61,063 bases of DNA, from assembly GCF_003583405.1 (NCBI RefSeq), contig NZ_QXEC01000032.1:1-61063 (forward strand), given 5' to 3'. Position 1 is the first letter of the stretch. Each line of letters starts with the position of its first letter. The DNA is from Micromonospora radicis. GTDB lineage: Bacteria > Actinomycetota > Actinomycetes > Mycobacteriales > Micromonosporaceae. The translations under genes and the position numbers were made by a program. A model generated the notes under the pieces. It worked only from the letters and a program-made list of their open reading frames with translations. It did no database searches and was not told the DNA's origin. Below, piece after piece: positions 35,034 to 45,102 of the stretch.

Positions 35034-35710
35034 GCCACTGACCGTTCGGCGAGTAGCGCGTGCAGCCGGGCCACGACCTCGTCGATGCCCAGCTCGGTGG
35101 TGTCCAGCACCACGGCGTCGGGTGCCTGGGCCAGCGGGTCGGCCTTGCGCGACGAGTCCAGCTGGTCACGTCGGGCCAGGTCGGCGGCGGTGGCGGCGAC
35201 GTCGGCGGCGTTCTCGGCGCTGCGCCGCGCGGCGCGCGCCGCCGCCGAGGCGGTGAGGTAGACCTTCAGGTCGGCGTCCGGGGCGACCACCGCGCCGATG
35301 TCGCGGCCCTCGACCACGATCCGACCCGCCTTGGCGATCATCTCCCGCTGCCGGGCCACCAGCAGCGCCCGCACCGCCGGTACGGCGGCGACCGCGGAGA
35401 CCGCGGCGGTCACCTCGGATCCGCGGATCTCGGCCTCGACGTCCACGCCGTCGGCGGTCACGCCGTAGCCCGCTGGGTCGGTGCCGATAAGCAGGTCGAC
35501 CTCGCCGGCGACCTTCGCCACCGCCGCGGCGTCGGTCAGGTCGACGCCGGAACGCAGCACCGCCCAGGTGATCGCCCGGTACATCGCGCCGGTGTCCAGG
35601 TACCGGGCGCCCAGGCTCGTGGCGAGCCGTCGGGAGACGGTGGACTTACCCGAACCGGACGGCCCGTCCACAGCGACCACGCAGCGCCCGGCCGGTACGT
35701 TTTCCTCCAC
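35030..35710 (-). CDS. cmk: Cytidylate kinase
   Basis: A 226-residue (d)CMP kinase with the P-loop DGPSGSGKST (about 15-24), DTGAMYRAITWAVL, and the GRDIGAVVAPDADLKVYLTA region. It phosphorylates CMP and dCMP using ATP. The start is GTG 35710, because GAGGAGG lies six bases upstream and it gives the family's usual N-terminus; the longer open frame to 35776 adds Arg-rich sequence without homology. It is coupled to der by an ATGA overlap. Confidence 0.95.
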   Translation of the reverse strand: MEENVPAGRCVVAVDGPSGSGKSTVSRRLATSLGARYLDTGAMYRAITWAVLRSGVDLTDAAAVAKVAGEVDLLIGTDPAGYGVTADGVDVEAEIRGSEVTAAVSAVAAVPAVRALLVARQREMIAKAGRIVVEGRDIGAVVAPDADLKVYLTASAAARAARRSAENAADVAATAADLARRDQLDSSRKADPLAQAPDAVVLDTTELGIDEVVARLHALLAERSVA

Positions 35711-35860
35711 CGTTGTCCTCCTCAGCCCGTACCTCACGATCCGCCGCCTTCGGCGGACGCGAGCGGTTGCCCACACGTGTTCAATGATGCCCGGCGGCGA
35801 TGAGCGCGGCCCGCCGGGCCGCCAGGGAGCCTACCCCCAGCCGTACCCGCGACCGCGCGG

Positions 35861-36631
35861 TCAGTCACCCACCGCTTTGAAAAGGGCGGCGACCTCCGCG
35901 TTGGTCAGCCGCCGGGTGCGCCCGGCACGCAGGTCGCCGAGCCGGATCGGCCCGATCGCGGTACGCACCAGCCGGCTCACCGGGTGTCCGACCTCGGCGA
36001 GCAGCCGCCGTACGATGTGTTTGCGTCCTTCGTGCAGGCTCAGCTCGACCTGGGCGGTACGTCCCAGGCTGTCCACTACCCGGAAGCCGTCGACGCTGAC
36101 CGGGCCGTCCTCCAGTTCGATCCCGGCGGCGAGCCGTTTGCCGAGGTTGCGGGGGATCGGGCCGGCCACCTCGCACAGGTAGGTCTTCTGCACGCCGTAG
36201 GAGGGGTGCATCAGCCGGTGCGCCAGGGTGCCGTCGTTGGTGAGCAGCAGCAGGCCCTCGCTGTCCGCGTCGAGCCGCCCGACGTGGTAGACGCGCTGCT
36301 CCACCCGGTTGCCGAGGAAGTCGGCCAGGGCGGTGCGGCCCTTCTCGTCGGCCATCGTGGAGACCACCCCACGCGGTTTGTTCATGGCCAGGTACACCAG
36401 TCGGGTGTCGGCCTGCAGCCGCTCGCCGTCGACGTGGATGACGGCGGTGGCCGGGTCGACCTTGTCGCCGAGCTGCGCCACCCGCCCGTTGACCGTCACC
36501 CGCCGCCGGAAGATCAGGTCCTCGCAGGCGCGCCGGGAGCCGACACCGGCGGCGGCGAGCACCTTCTGCAGGCGTTCGGGGCCGGTGTAGACCGGCGCGT
36601 CGGGGGACGGGGTGCGGTTATCGCGTGGCAT
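35861..36631 (-). CDS. rluB: 23S rRNA pseudouridine synthase, RluB family
   Basis: A 256-residue RsuA/RluB-type enzyme. An S4 RNA-binding domain (ERLQKVLAAAGVGSRRACE) is followed by the catalytic domain with NKPRGVVSTM and GRLDADSEGLLLLTNDG, whose Asp (about D121) is the nucleophile. It converts a uridine of 23S rRNA to pseudouridine; RluB acts near position 2605 in E. coli. ATG 36631 is preferred over TTG 36637. Its start overlaps the scpB end by about 14 bases, continuing the parA-scpA-scpB-rluB chain seen in Mycobacterium. Confidence 0.93.
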   Translation of the reverse strand: MPRDNRTPSPDAPVYTGPERLQKVLAAAGVGSRRACEDLIFRRRVTVNGRVAQLGDKVDPATAVIHVDGERLQADTRLVYLAMNKPRGVVSTMADEKGRTALADFLGNRVEQRVYHVGRLDADSEGLLLLTNDGTLAHRLMHPSYGVQKTYLCEVAGPIPRNLGKRLAAGIELEDGPVSVDGFRVVDSLGRTAQVELSLHEGRKHIVRRLLAEVGHPVSRLVRTAIGPIRLGDLRAGRTRRLTNAEVAALFKAVGD

Positions 36632-37622
36632 CGGCAAGCTCTTCTACGTCGTCAGGGAGGAACGGGGCCAGCGGTGGCAGGTCGTCGAGGCTGTTCAGGC
36701 CGAGTTTCTCCAGGAACATCGTGGTCGTGCGGTACAGGTAAGCCCCGCTGTCGGATTCGGTGCCGCACTCCTCGACCAACCCCCGCGACACCAGGGTACG
36801 GATCACCCCGTCGCAGTTGACGCCCCGGATGGCGGAGATCCGTGACCGGGTCACCGGCTGTTTGTACGCCACCACCGCCAGGGTTTCCAGCGCGGCCTGG
36901 GTCAGCCGGACCGACTGCCCGTCCAGCACGAACCGTTCGACGTAACCGGCGTACTCCGGCCGGGTGTAGAGCCGCCACCCGCCGGCCGCCCGCCGCAGCT
37001 CGAACCCGTGTCCGGCGGCGGTGTAGGAGGCGGCGATGTCGTCGAGCATCGGGCCGATCCGTTCGGCGGGCTGCTCCAGCACCTGGGCCAGCACCAGCTC
37101 GCTGACCGGTTCGTCCACGACCAGCAGGATCGCCTCGAGCGCGCCGCGCAGTTCCGTGTCGTCGATCACCGGCGCCGGTTCGGGCTCCGCCCGCGCCCGC
37201 CCGCCGCGCTGCCGGTGTACCGGGGTGCCGGTACCCGCAGGTTCGGTCGGCCCTTCGGGATCGGTCGGTTCGCCGGCCGGGTCGGGGTGGAGATCGTGTC
37301 CGTCGGCCGTGGCCTCGCCGCGAACCTGTGCCGGCACCACCGCGGCGACCACCGAGGCGCTGTGCGCAGGATCACCCGACTCGACCGCCGCCCGGTCGTC
37401 GTTCCCACCGGAGTCACTCGCGCTCGGTGTGGCGTCGGTGGTTGTGCTGCCGGTACGACCCTGGCGGGGCAGTTCCGTACCAAGGTCGGCGGAGGCGGCC
37501 TCGGCAGCGGCGTCGGCGGCGGGTGCCCGGTCGTGGGCAGCGGCGGGGGCGGGGCGTTGCCAGGGGGGAATCCAGGCGGCTGCCTGCTCGGCCAGCGAAT
37601 CCCGGCTTTCCTCGGTGCTCAT
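36618..37622 (-). CDS. scpB: Segregation and condensation protein B
   Basis: A 334-residue ScpB. The conserved winged-helix domains occupy about 150-320 (LRGALEAILLVVDEPVS, then QAALETLAVVAYKQPVTRSRI and VNCDGVIRTLVSRGLVEECG). ScpB dimers bind ScpA and the SMC ATPase in chromosome condensation. Residues 1-145 are an acidic, Ala/Thr/Pro-rich, probably disordered extension that is common in actinobacterial ScpB but poorly conserved. The ATG overlaps the scpA stop (ATGA). Confidence 0.95.
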   Translation of the reverse strand: MSTEESRDSLAEQAAAWIPPWQRPAPAAAHDRAPAADAAAEAASADLGTELPRQGRTGSTTTDATPSASDSGGNDDRAAVESGDPAHSASVVAAVVPAQVRGEATADGHDLHPDPAGEPTDPEGPTEPAGTGTPVHRQRGGRARAEPEPAPVIDDTELRGALEAILLVVDEPVSELVLAQVLEQPAERIGPMLDDIAASYTAAGHGFELRRAAGGWRLYTRPEYAGYVERFVLDGQSVRLTQAALETLAVVAYKQPVTRSRISAIRGVNCDGVIRTLVSRGLVEECGTESDSGAYLYRTTTMFLEKLGLNSLDDLPPLAPFLPDDVEELADATR

Positions 37623-38734
37623 CCGGCTTGCTCCTCCGTCGTTGCCGTCCCATCCGCCCCGTCGGCCGGCGCCGATCCGCCCGCCGCACCCGACCCGTCC
37701 GGCACACCCGACCCGACGGGTGGGTCCGACCCGGCCGGCGGGTCCGATCCGGCCGGCGCCGTCGGGGCCTCGGCCGCGTCGGCGGGGGCGCCGGCGTACT
37801 CGTCGATGGTCAGGGTCGGGCTGCCGTCGGCGGGGCCGGTCCAGCGTACGGTCAGCTCCTCCAGTGCCTGTTCCTGGACGAAGACGACCACGCCCTGCCG
37901 GTACAGCTCAAGCAGGGCGAGGAACCGGGCGACCACTTCCAGGGTGGCCTCGCAGTCGGCGCAGAGCAGGGAGAAGGTGGCGATGCCGGCGCGGCGTAGC
38001 CGCTCGGCGATGATGCCGGCGTGTTCGCGGACACTGACCCGGACCATGTGTACGTGCGCGATGGAGACCTCGGGGATCGGCTTCGGGGTCATCGCCTTCA
38101 CGGCCAGCTTGAGCAGCCGTTGCGGGCCGATGCCGAGCACGAGGTCGGGCAGCGCCTCGGCGTAGCGGGGTTCCAGGGTGACCGCGCGGGGATAGCGGCG
38201 TCCGCCGACCTCTTCCAGGGCGGCGATGTGCGCGGCCGCTTCCTTGTACGCCTTGTACTGCAGCAGTCGGGCGAAGAGCAGGTCCCTGGCTTCGAGTAGC
38301 GCCAGGTCCTCCTCGTTCTCCACCTCGGCGGAGGGCAGCAGCCGGGCGGCCTTGAGGTCGAGCAGGGTGGCGGCGATGAGCAGGAACTCGCTGGCCTCGT
38401 CGAGGTCCCAGTCGTCGCCCATCGCCCGGATGTAGGCGATGAACTCGTCGGTGACCTGGTGCAGGGCGACTTCGGTGACGTCGAGCTTGTGCTTGCCGAT
38501 CAGTTGCAGCAGCAGGTCGAACGGGCCGGTGAAGTTGGTCAGCCGTACGGTGAACCTGCCGCTGTCGCCCGGTTCTCCCTGCCCCACGGCGCCGTCGACT
38601 CCGTCCTCGGTGGCAGGGTCGGGCGCCGTCGGACCGGCCTCGGCGCCGTCGACCACGGGCGGGGCGTCCGCGGCGTCGGTCGGGTCCAGGGGCGGGGCGG
38701 TCACGCCGACGACCGTAGTCCACGGCCCGGACAC
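37619..38734 (-). CDS. scpA: Segregation and condensation protein A
   Basis: A 371-residue ScpA (kleisin). The N-terminal SMC-binding region reads TNFTGPFDLLLQLIGKHKLDVTE and is followed by DEFIAYIRAM. The C-terminal winged helix region includes FLALLELYRQGVVVFVQEQ. ScpA bridges SMC head domains with ScpB. The last 60 residues are a low-complexity tail with repeated PAGSDPP-like units. GTG 38734 is used here; a GTG at 38704 would shorten the N-terminus by ten residues without loss of conserved sequence. It lies 13 bases downstream of parA. Confidence 0.95.
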   Translation of the reverse strand: MSGPWTTVVGVTAPPLDPTDAADAPPVVDGAEAGPTAPDPATEDGVDGAVGQGEPGDSGRFTVRLTNFTGPFDLLLQLIGKHKLDVTEVALHQVTDEFIAYIRAMGDDWDLDEASEFLLIAATLLDLKAARLLPSAEVENEEDLALLEARDLLFARLLQYKAYKEAAAHIAALEEVGGRRYPRAVTLEPRYAEALPDLVLGIGPQRLLKLAVKAMTPKPIPEVSIAHVHMVRVSVREHAGIIAERLRRAGIATFSLLCADCEATLEVVARFLALLELYRQGVVVFVQEQALEELTVRWTGPADGSPTLTIDEYAGAPADAAEAPTAPAGSDPPAGSDPPVGSGVPDGSGAAGGSAPADGADGTATTEEQAG

Positions 38735-38747
38735 GGCAGCGCGGAGC

Positions 38748-39671
38748 CTAGCGCTCTGCCTGCGCGGCGATCACCTCGCGGGCGAGCTGGCGGTAGTTGC
38801 GGGCGCCGGAGGAGGCCGGGTCGAGGGTGGTGATCGGGGCGCCGGCGACGGTGGACTCGGGGAACTTGACGGTCTTGGTGATCACCGTCTGGTACACCTT
38901 GTCGCCGAACGCCTCCACGACCCGTTGCAGCACCTGCCGGCAGTGGGTGGTGCGGCTGTCGTACATGGTGGCGAGGATGCCTTCGAGTTCCAGGTCGAAG
39001 TTGAGCCGCTCGCGGACCTTGTCGATGGTGTCCAGCAGCAGGGCCACGCCGCGCAGGCTGAAGAACTCGCACTCCAGCGGGATGAGTACGCCGTGTGCGA
39101 CGGTCAGCGCGTTGATCGCCAGCAGGCCGAGGGACGGCTGGCAGTCGATCAGGATGTAGTCGTACTCCTTGCGGACGCTCTTGAGCACCCGCGCCAGGGC
39201 CATCTCCCGGGCAACCTCGTTGACGAGCTGTATCTCGGCGGCGGAGAGGTCGATGTTGGCGGGCAGCAGGTGCAGTCCGGCCACGTCGGTCTTGATCAGC
39301 ACGTCCTCGGCGGTGACGTCGTCCTGCATCAGCAGGTTGTAGACCGACAGGTCCAGGTTGTGCGGGTTGACGCCCAGGCCCACGGAGAGGGCACCCTGCG
39401 GGTCGAAGTCGACCAGCAGCACCTTGCGACCGTACTCGGCCAGTGCGGCGCCGAGGTTGATGGTCGTGGTGGTCTTGCCGACCCCGCCCTTCTGGTTGGC
39501 CATCGCGATGATCCGGGCCGGTCCGTGCCGGTCGGTGGGCATCGGCTCGGGGATCGGCTTGCGCATCGTGTAGGCGGCCGGGTCGGCGGGGCCCAGGTCG
39601 CTACCGAGGGCGTTCTGCTGTTCGCGGAGCTCCGACGTCCAGGTCTCGGCACGGTCACCGTTGCCAGCCAT
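38748..39671 (-). CDS. parA: ParA/Soj-family chromosome partitioning ATPase
   Basis: A 307-residue ParA with the deviant Walker A NQKGGVGKTTTT (K61 and K66), the switch motif LLVDFDPQGALSVGLG, and Walker B YILIDCQPSLG. A 50-residue N-terminal extension precedes the ATPase core. ParA proteins form ATP-dependent dimers on DNA and move ParB complexes. This copy has no parB neighbour and sits with scpAB, as M. tuberculosis Rv1708 does, so it is a second, locus-specific ParA rather than the origin-proximal one; it may link segregation to division. Confidence 0.93.
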   Translation of the reverse strand: MAGNGDRAETWTSELREQQNALGSDLGPADPAAYTMRKPIPEPMPTDRHGPARIIAMANQKGGVGKTTTTINLGAALAEYGRKVLLVDFDPQGALSVGLGVNPHNLDLSVYNLLMQDDVTAEDVLIKTDVAGLHLLPANIDLSAAEIQLVNEVAREMALARVLKSVRKEYDYILIDCQPSLGLLAINALTVAHGVLIPLECEFFSLRGVALLLDTIDKVRERLNFDLELEGILATMYDSRTTHCRQVLQRVVEAFGDKVYQTVITKTVKFPESTVAGAPITTLDPASSGARNYRQLAREVIAAQAER

Positions 39672-39852
39672 GTCCTCGTTGCCCCCTCCCGACGACCATC
39701 CGGCGTCGGAGCCGCCCGACGTCCTTCGCGGCGCCGCTGCGCACCCCGGTCATCTCACCGCAAGGACCGCGCCGATGCCGACTGTACGCCACCGGCCAGC
39801 AGGGCGTTCGGCACCCGCTCGGCGTGTCGGCCGACGGCAGCGACCAGGGCGG

Positions 39853-40860
39853 TCATTGCCGGGCGCGCGGGTGGGCGGTGGCGTAGACCTCGCGCAGCCG
39901 GTCGACGGTGACCAGCGTGTAGACCTGGGTGGTGGTGACCGAGGCGTGACCGAGCAGTTCCTGCACCACCCGTACGTCGGCGCCGCCGTCGAGCAGGTGG
40001 GTGGCGTATGAGTGCCGCAGGGTGTGCGGGGAGACCGCGTGCGGCCCGTCGACGGGCAGCCCGGCGCGGATGGCGGCGCGGCGCAGGACGGTCCAGGCGC
40101 CCTGCCGGGTCAACGGTCCGCCGCGGGCGTTGAGGAACACCGCCGGGGTGCCCCGGCCGGCGGCGGCCAGCCCGGGTCGGGCGCGCACCAGGTAGTCGGT
40201 CAGGGCCCGCAGCGCGTACCCGCCGATCGGCACCAGCCGCTGCCGGCCGCCCTTGCCGCGCAGCAGCGCCACCCCGTCGGCGGCGTCCACGTCGTCCACG
40301 GCGGCGCCGACCGCCTCGGAGATGCGGGCGCCGGTGCCGTACAGGAACTCCAGCAGCGCCCGGTCGCGCAACGCCAACCCGGTGCCCTCGCCGGTGGTCT
40401 CCACCGGGCCGGCGCTCTCCAGCAGCCGGATCACGTCGGCCACCGGCAGGGCCCGGGGCAACCGGCGCGGTGGGACGGGTGGGCGCACGTCGCGGCTGGG
40501 GTCGGCGCCGGTCAGGCCCTCGCGCAGCGCGAAGCGGTGCAGGCCGCGTACGGCGCTGGCGGCGCGGGCGGCGGAGGAGGCGGCCAGCGGCGGATGCCCG
40601 TCCTCGCCGGTACGCAGCCGGGACAGGTGGCGTTCGACCTCGCCGGCCGAGACCGCCGCCAGGTCGTCCACCCCGGCGGCGGCCAGCGAGGTGAGGTAGC
40701 GGTCGAGGTCGCGGCGGTAGGAGGCGAGGGTGTTGGCGGCGAGTCCACGTTCGACGGTGAGGTGGTCGAGGTAGGCGCGCACCGCACGGTGCAGGGCCGG
40801 CGTGGGCTGATGGCCCGCGCCGGCCCCGTCCGCTGCGGCGGTCGGTGCGTGGCCGGTCAG
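39853..40860 (-). CDS. xerD: Site-specific tyrosine recombinase XerD
   Basis: A tyrosine recombinase of about 310-335 residues. The N-terminal core-binding domain reads YLDHLTVERGLAANTL. The catalytic domain holds the first Arg in YGTGARISEAV, then KGGRQRLVP, HTLRHSYATHLL and ELLGHASVTTTQVYT with the nucleophile Tyr. XerD with XerC resolves chromosome dimers at dif during division. No ATG is available: the frame is open into ald, and a CTG at 40860 (overlapping the ald stop) or GTG at 40782 could serve. GTG 40782 gives 309 residues, close to the M. tuberculosis protein. Confidence 0.9.
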   Translation of the reverse strand: MTGHAPTAAADGAGAGHQPTPALHRAVRAYLDHLTVERGLAANTLASYRRDLDRYLTSLAAAGVDDLAAVSAGEVERHLSRLRTGEDGHPPLAASSAARAASAVRGLHRFALREGLTGADPSRDVRPPVPPRRLPRALPVADVIRLLESAGPVETTGEGTGLALRDRALLEFLYGTGARISEAVGAAVDDVDAADGVALLRGKGGRQRLVPIGGYALRALTDYLVRARPGLAAAGRGTPAVFLNARGGPLTRQGAWTVLRRAAIRAGLPVDGPHAVSPHTLRHSYATHLLDGGADVRVVQELLGHASVTTTQVYTLVTVDRLREVYATAHPRARQ

Positions 40861-41972
40861 GCCAGCACCTCGGCCAGTGGCAGGGCGGGCAGGTCGTGCG
40901 CCTCCGCGACCGGGCCGTAGACGACCTGTCCGTCGTGGGTGTTCAGGCCCAGCGCCAGCGCCGGATCGCGACGGGACGCCTCGCGCCAGCCGTGGTTGGC
41001 CAGCTCCAGCGCGTACGGCAGGGTGACGTTGGTCAACGCGTACGTGCTGGTGTTCGGTACCGCGCCGGGCATGTTCGCCACGCAGTAGAAGATCGAGTCG
41101 TGCACCTTGTACACCGGGTCGGCGTGCGTGGTGGGCCGGGAGTCCTCGAAGCAGCCGCCCTGGTCGATGGCGATGTCGACGAGCACGCTGCCGGGCTTCA
41201 TCCGGGAGACCAGCTCGTTGGAGATCAGCTTCGGGGCCTTCGCACCGGGCACCAGCACCGCGCCGATGACCAGGTCCGCGTCCAGCACCGCCCGCTCGAT
41301 CTCGTACGCGTTGGACGCGACGGTCTGCAGGTGGCCCCGGTAGATGGCGTCGGCCTGCCGCAACCGGGCCACGTTCTTGTCCAGCAGCAGCACTTCCGAC
41401 TGCAGGCCGAGGGCGATCGCGGCGGCGTTCATGCCGGAGACCCCGGCGCCGATGACGACGGTCTTGGCGGCGTACACGCCGGAGACCCCGCCGGGCAGCA
41501 CCCCCCGGCCACCACCGGTGCGCATCAGGTAGAAGGCGCCGACCTGCGGGGCGAGCCGACCGGCCACCTCGGACATCGGGGCCAGCAGCGGCAGCGACCG
41601 GTCGGGCAGTTCCACCGTCTCGTAGGCGATGCCGGTGACCTTGCGGTCGAGCAGCGCCTGGGTGCAGTCGCGGGAGGCGGCCAGGTGCAGGTAGGTGAAG
41701 AGCACCTGCCCGGCGCGCATCCGATGGTACTCCTCGGCGACCGGCTCCTTCACCTTGAGCACCAGCTCCGCGGTGCCCCACACCTCGTCGGCGGTGTCCA
41801 GGATCTTCGCGCCGGCGGCGGTGAACTCCTCGTCGGTGATGCTGGACCCGACGCCGGCGCCGGCCTCGACGAAGACCTGGTGACCGCCGCGGGTGAACTC
41901 GTTGACGCCCGCGGGAGTGATCGCCACGCGGTACTCGTGGTTCTTGACCTCGCGTGGGATGCCGACCTTCAC
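40857..41972 (-). CDS. ald: Alanine dehydrogenase
   Basis: A 371-residue L-alanine dehydrogenase, of full length for the family. It carries MKVGIPREVKNHEYRVAITP, the substrate-binding KVKEP, the NAD-binding VVIGAGVSGMNAAAIALGL and DQGGCFEDSRPTTH. It interconverts alanine and pyruvate plus ammonium using NAD, linking nitrogen and redox metabolism. The start is GTG 41972 with AGAGGTG upstream. Its stop overlaps the likely xerD start region. The 290 bases upstream contain a perfect GTGTCA/TGACAC palindrome that may regulate it. Confidence 0.96.
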   Translation of the reverse strand: MKVGIPREVKNHEYRVAITPAGVNEFTRGGHQVFVEAGAGVGSSITDEEFTAAGAKILDTADEVWGTAELVLKVKEPVAEEYHRMRAGQVLFTYLHLAASRDCTQALLDRKVTGIAYETVELPDRSLPLLAPMSEVAGRLAPQVGAFYLMRTGGGRGVLPGGVSGVYAAKTVVIGAGVSGMNAAAIALGLQSEVLLLDKNVARLRQADAIYRGHLQTVASNAYEIERAVLDADLVIGAVLVPGAKAPKLISNELVSRMKPGSVLVDIAIDQGGCFEDSRPTTHADPVYKVHDSIFYCVANMPGAVPNTSTYALTNVTLPYALELANHGWREASRRDPALALGLNTHDGQVVYGPVAEAHDLPALPLAEVLA

Positions 41973-42101
41973 GATGCAGACACCTCTCTTCGGGGACCGC
42001 GGCCCCGACTGCGCGGTGCCGTGCCGGCCCCTTTGCCGCCACGGTCAACCGGTCCCGTCGGCGGCAGTTTAGGCGGACCCGCAGGGCACCGGAGCCTGCA
42101 C

Positions 42102-42150
42102 TGTGACACCCGGTGGCCGCGGACGTTGACGATGTGTCAGGTGTGACACC
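42102..42150. promoter_or_regulatory. TGTGACACC repeats and palindrome between ald and the TM2 gene
   Basis: TGTGACACC occurs at 42102-42110 and 42142-42150. The second copy is part of a perfect palindrome, GTGTCA-GGTG-TGACAC (42134-42149). GACAC is the core of WhiA sites, and GntR-type sites can look similar, so the cognate factor is uncertain. It could act on ald, on the TM2 gene, or on both. No other feature is seen in 41973-42263. Confidence 0.5.
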
Positions 42151-42263
42151 ACACCGTCGGTGGACCATCACCTCCACCGTCAGGACAGTGTTCGCCCTTC
42201 ATCGTCCCACTTCAGGCGTGCCGGTACCCGGCACGACAGAGTGGATCACTATTGTGACGCGTC

Positions 42264-42521
42264 ATGACCACTCCTCCCGTTCAGCCCGGGTACCCCCAGG
42301 GCGTTTCTGACAAGAGCAAGGTCGTCGCGGGCGTCCTGGGCATCGTGCTCGGCGGCCTCGGCGCCGGTCGGTTCTACACCGGCCACATCAAGATCGCGGT
42401 ACTGCAGCTCGTCGTGAGCCTCTGCACCCTCGGCTTCGGCGCCCTCTGGGGCCTCATCGACGGCATCATGATCCTGGTCAACGGTGGCACCGACGCCGAG
42501 GGACGACCGCTGCGCGACTGA
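42264..42521 (+). CDS. Small TM2-domain membrane protein
   Basis: An 85-residue protein with the TM2 layout: a short Pro-rich N-terminus, helix one (VVAGVLGIVLGGLGAGRFY), the conserved GxGxDRFYxG-like turn (GAGRFYTGHIKIAVLQL), helix two (VSLCTLGFGALWGLIDGI), then a polar tail. TM2 proteins are widespread and of unclear function. It is one of two plus-strand genes in the core block and is transcribed alone, with a strong hairpin downstream. The start ATG 42264 has no strong ribosome site. Confidence 0.88.
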   Translation: MTTPPVQPGYPQGVSDKSKVVAGVLGIVLGGLGAGRFYTGHIKIAVLQLVVSLCTLGFGALWGLIDGIMILVNGGTDAEGRPLRD

Positions 42522-42531
42522 CCCCACCCGC

Positions 42532-42569
42532 ATGCGGGGGCCGGGCGGCGATCCGCCCGGCCCCCGCAT
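42532..42569. terminator. Bidirectional hairpin between TM2 gene and Nudix gene
   Basis: ATGCGGGGGCCGGGCGG and its exact complement form a 17-bp stem with loop CGAT. It lies ten bases after the TM2 stop and about 60 bases past the Nudix stop, so it can serve both converging genes. Confidence 0.9.
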
Positions 42570-42630
42570 CACCTACCGGGTCCACCACCCGGGGCGCACC
42601 GGCCGCCCTTCCGCCGGCCGCCGGGCACGA

Positions 42631-43232
42631 TCAGCGCGGCAGCGGGCTGTCCGCGCGGCGCAGCACCGACCAGCCGGCGTCGCGGGCCCGGGCCGCGGCG
42701 AGCAACCCGGCGACACAGGCCGCGTTGGTGATCTCACCGGCCAGCACCATGCCCACCGCCTCGTCCAGATCGATCCGGACGATCTGCAGGTCGGCCTCCT
42801 CGTCGTGCCGGTCGTGACGCTGCTCGACGGGCACCTCGGCCAGGTCTCGGGCCAGGAAGACCCGGACCAGCTCGTTCGTGAACCCGGGCGAGCTGTGCAG
42901 GTCGACCAGGACGTCATAGCGGCCGGCGGTCAGGTCGACCTCCTCGGCCAGCTCCCGGGCCGCGGTGACCGCCGGATCCTCACCGGCCACATCGGTCAAC
43001 CCGGCCGGCAGCTCCCACAGCCGCCGGCCCACCGGCTGCCGGTACTGGCGGATCAGCACCACCTGACCGGCGTCGTCCAACGCCACCACCGCCACCGCGC
43101 CCACGTGGCGCACCAGATCCCGGATGGCGGTCCCCCCACCAGGCATGCTCACCTGCTCGGAGACCACCTCGAAGATCCGGCCGCGGTAGCGCACCTCCCG
43201 GGAACGCACCTCGTAGTGGTGCTCGACGCCGC

Positions 43233-43236
<4 letters not shown>
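42631..43236 (-). CDS. Nudix hydrolase, ADP-ribose pyrophosphatase type
   Basis: A 201-residue Nudix enzyme. The Nudix box spans about 79-102 with the metal-binding REL-EE core (AARELAEEV); it has one extra residue between the first Gly and Glu, and an Asp replaces the last Gly. IRQYRQPV and LWELPAGL are typical of ADP-ribose pyrophosphatases, which hydrolyse ADP-ribose to AMP and ribose 5-phosphate. GTG 43236 overlaps the pyrG stop, and M. tuberculosis has the same pair (Rv1699-Rv1700). Confidence 0.92.
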
Positions 43237-44963
<1,727 letters not shown>

Positions 44964-45056
44964 GGCCTGCTCCCGTGTCGTCCGTCGCGGTCGTGCAGAC
45001 CGCCGAGCCGATCAGCGAAGTGATCACGCGATCCACGGGACTCCACGGTAACACCT

Positions 45057-45089
45057 CCCCTCGGGCACCCCGGTGCCGCACCCGAGGGG
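45057..45089 (-). terminator. Hairpin after the phosphatase-like membrane gene
   Basis: CCCCTCGGG and CCCGAGGGG form a nine-base stem 13 bases past the stop at 45103. There is no T-run. It separates the glycan-like cassette from pyrG. Confidence 0.6.
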
Positions 45090-45102
45090 GCACCCCACCG
45101 GG

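Noticed and set aside
40861..42177. N-terminal extension of xerD through ald
   Set aside because: It is the antisense-like alternative frame of ald, without homology to recombinases.
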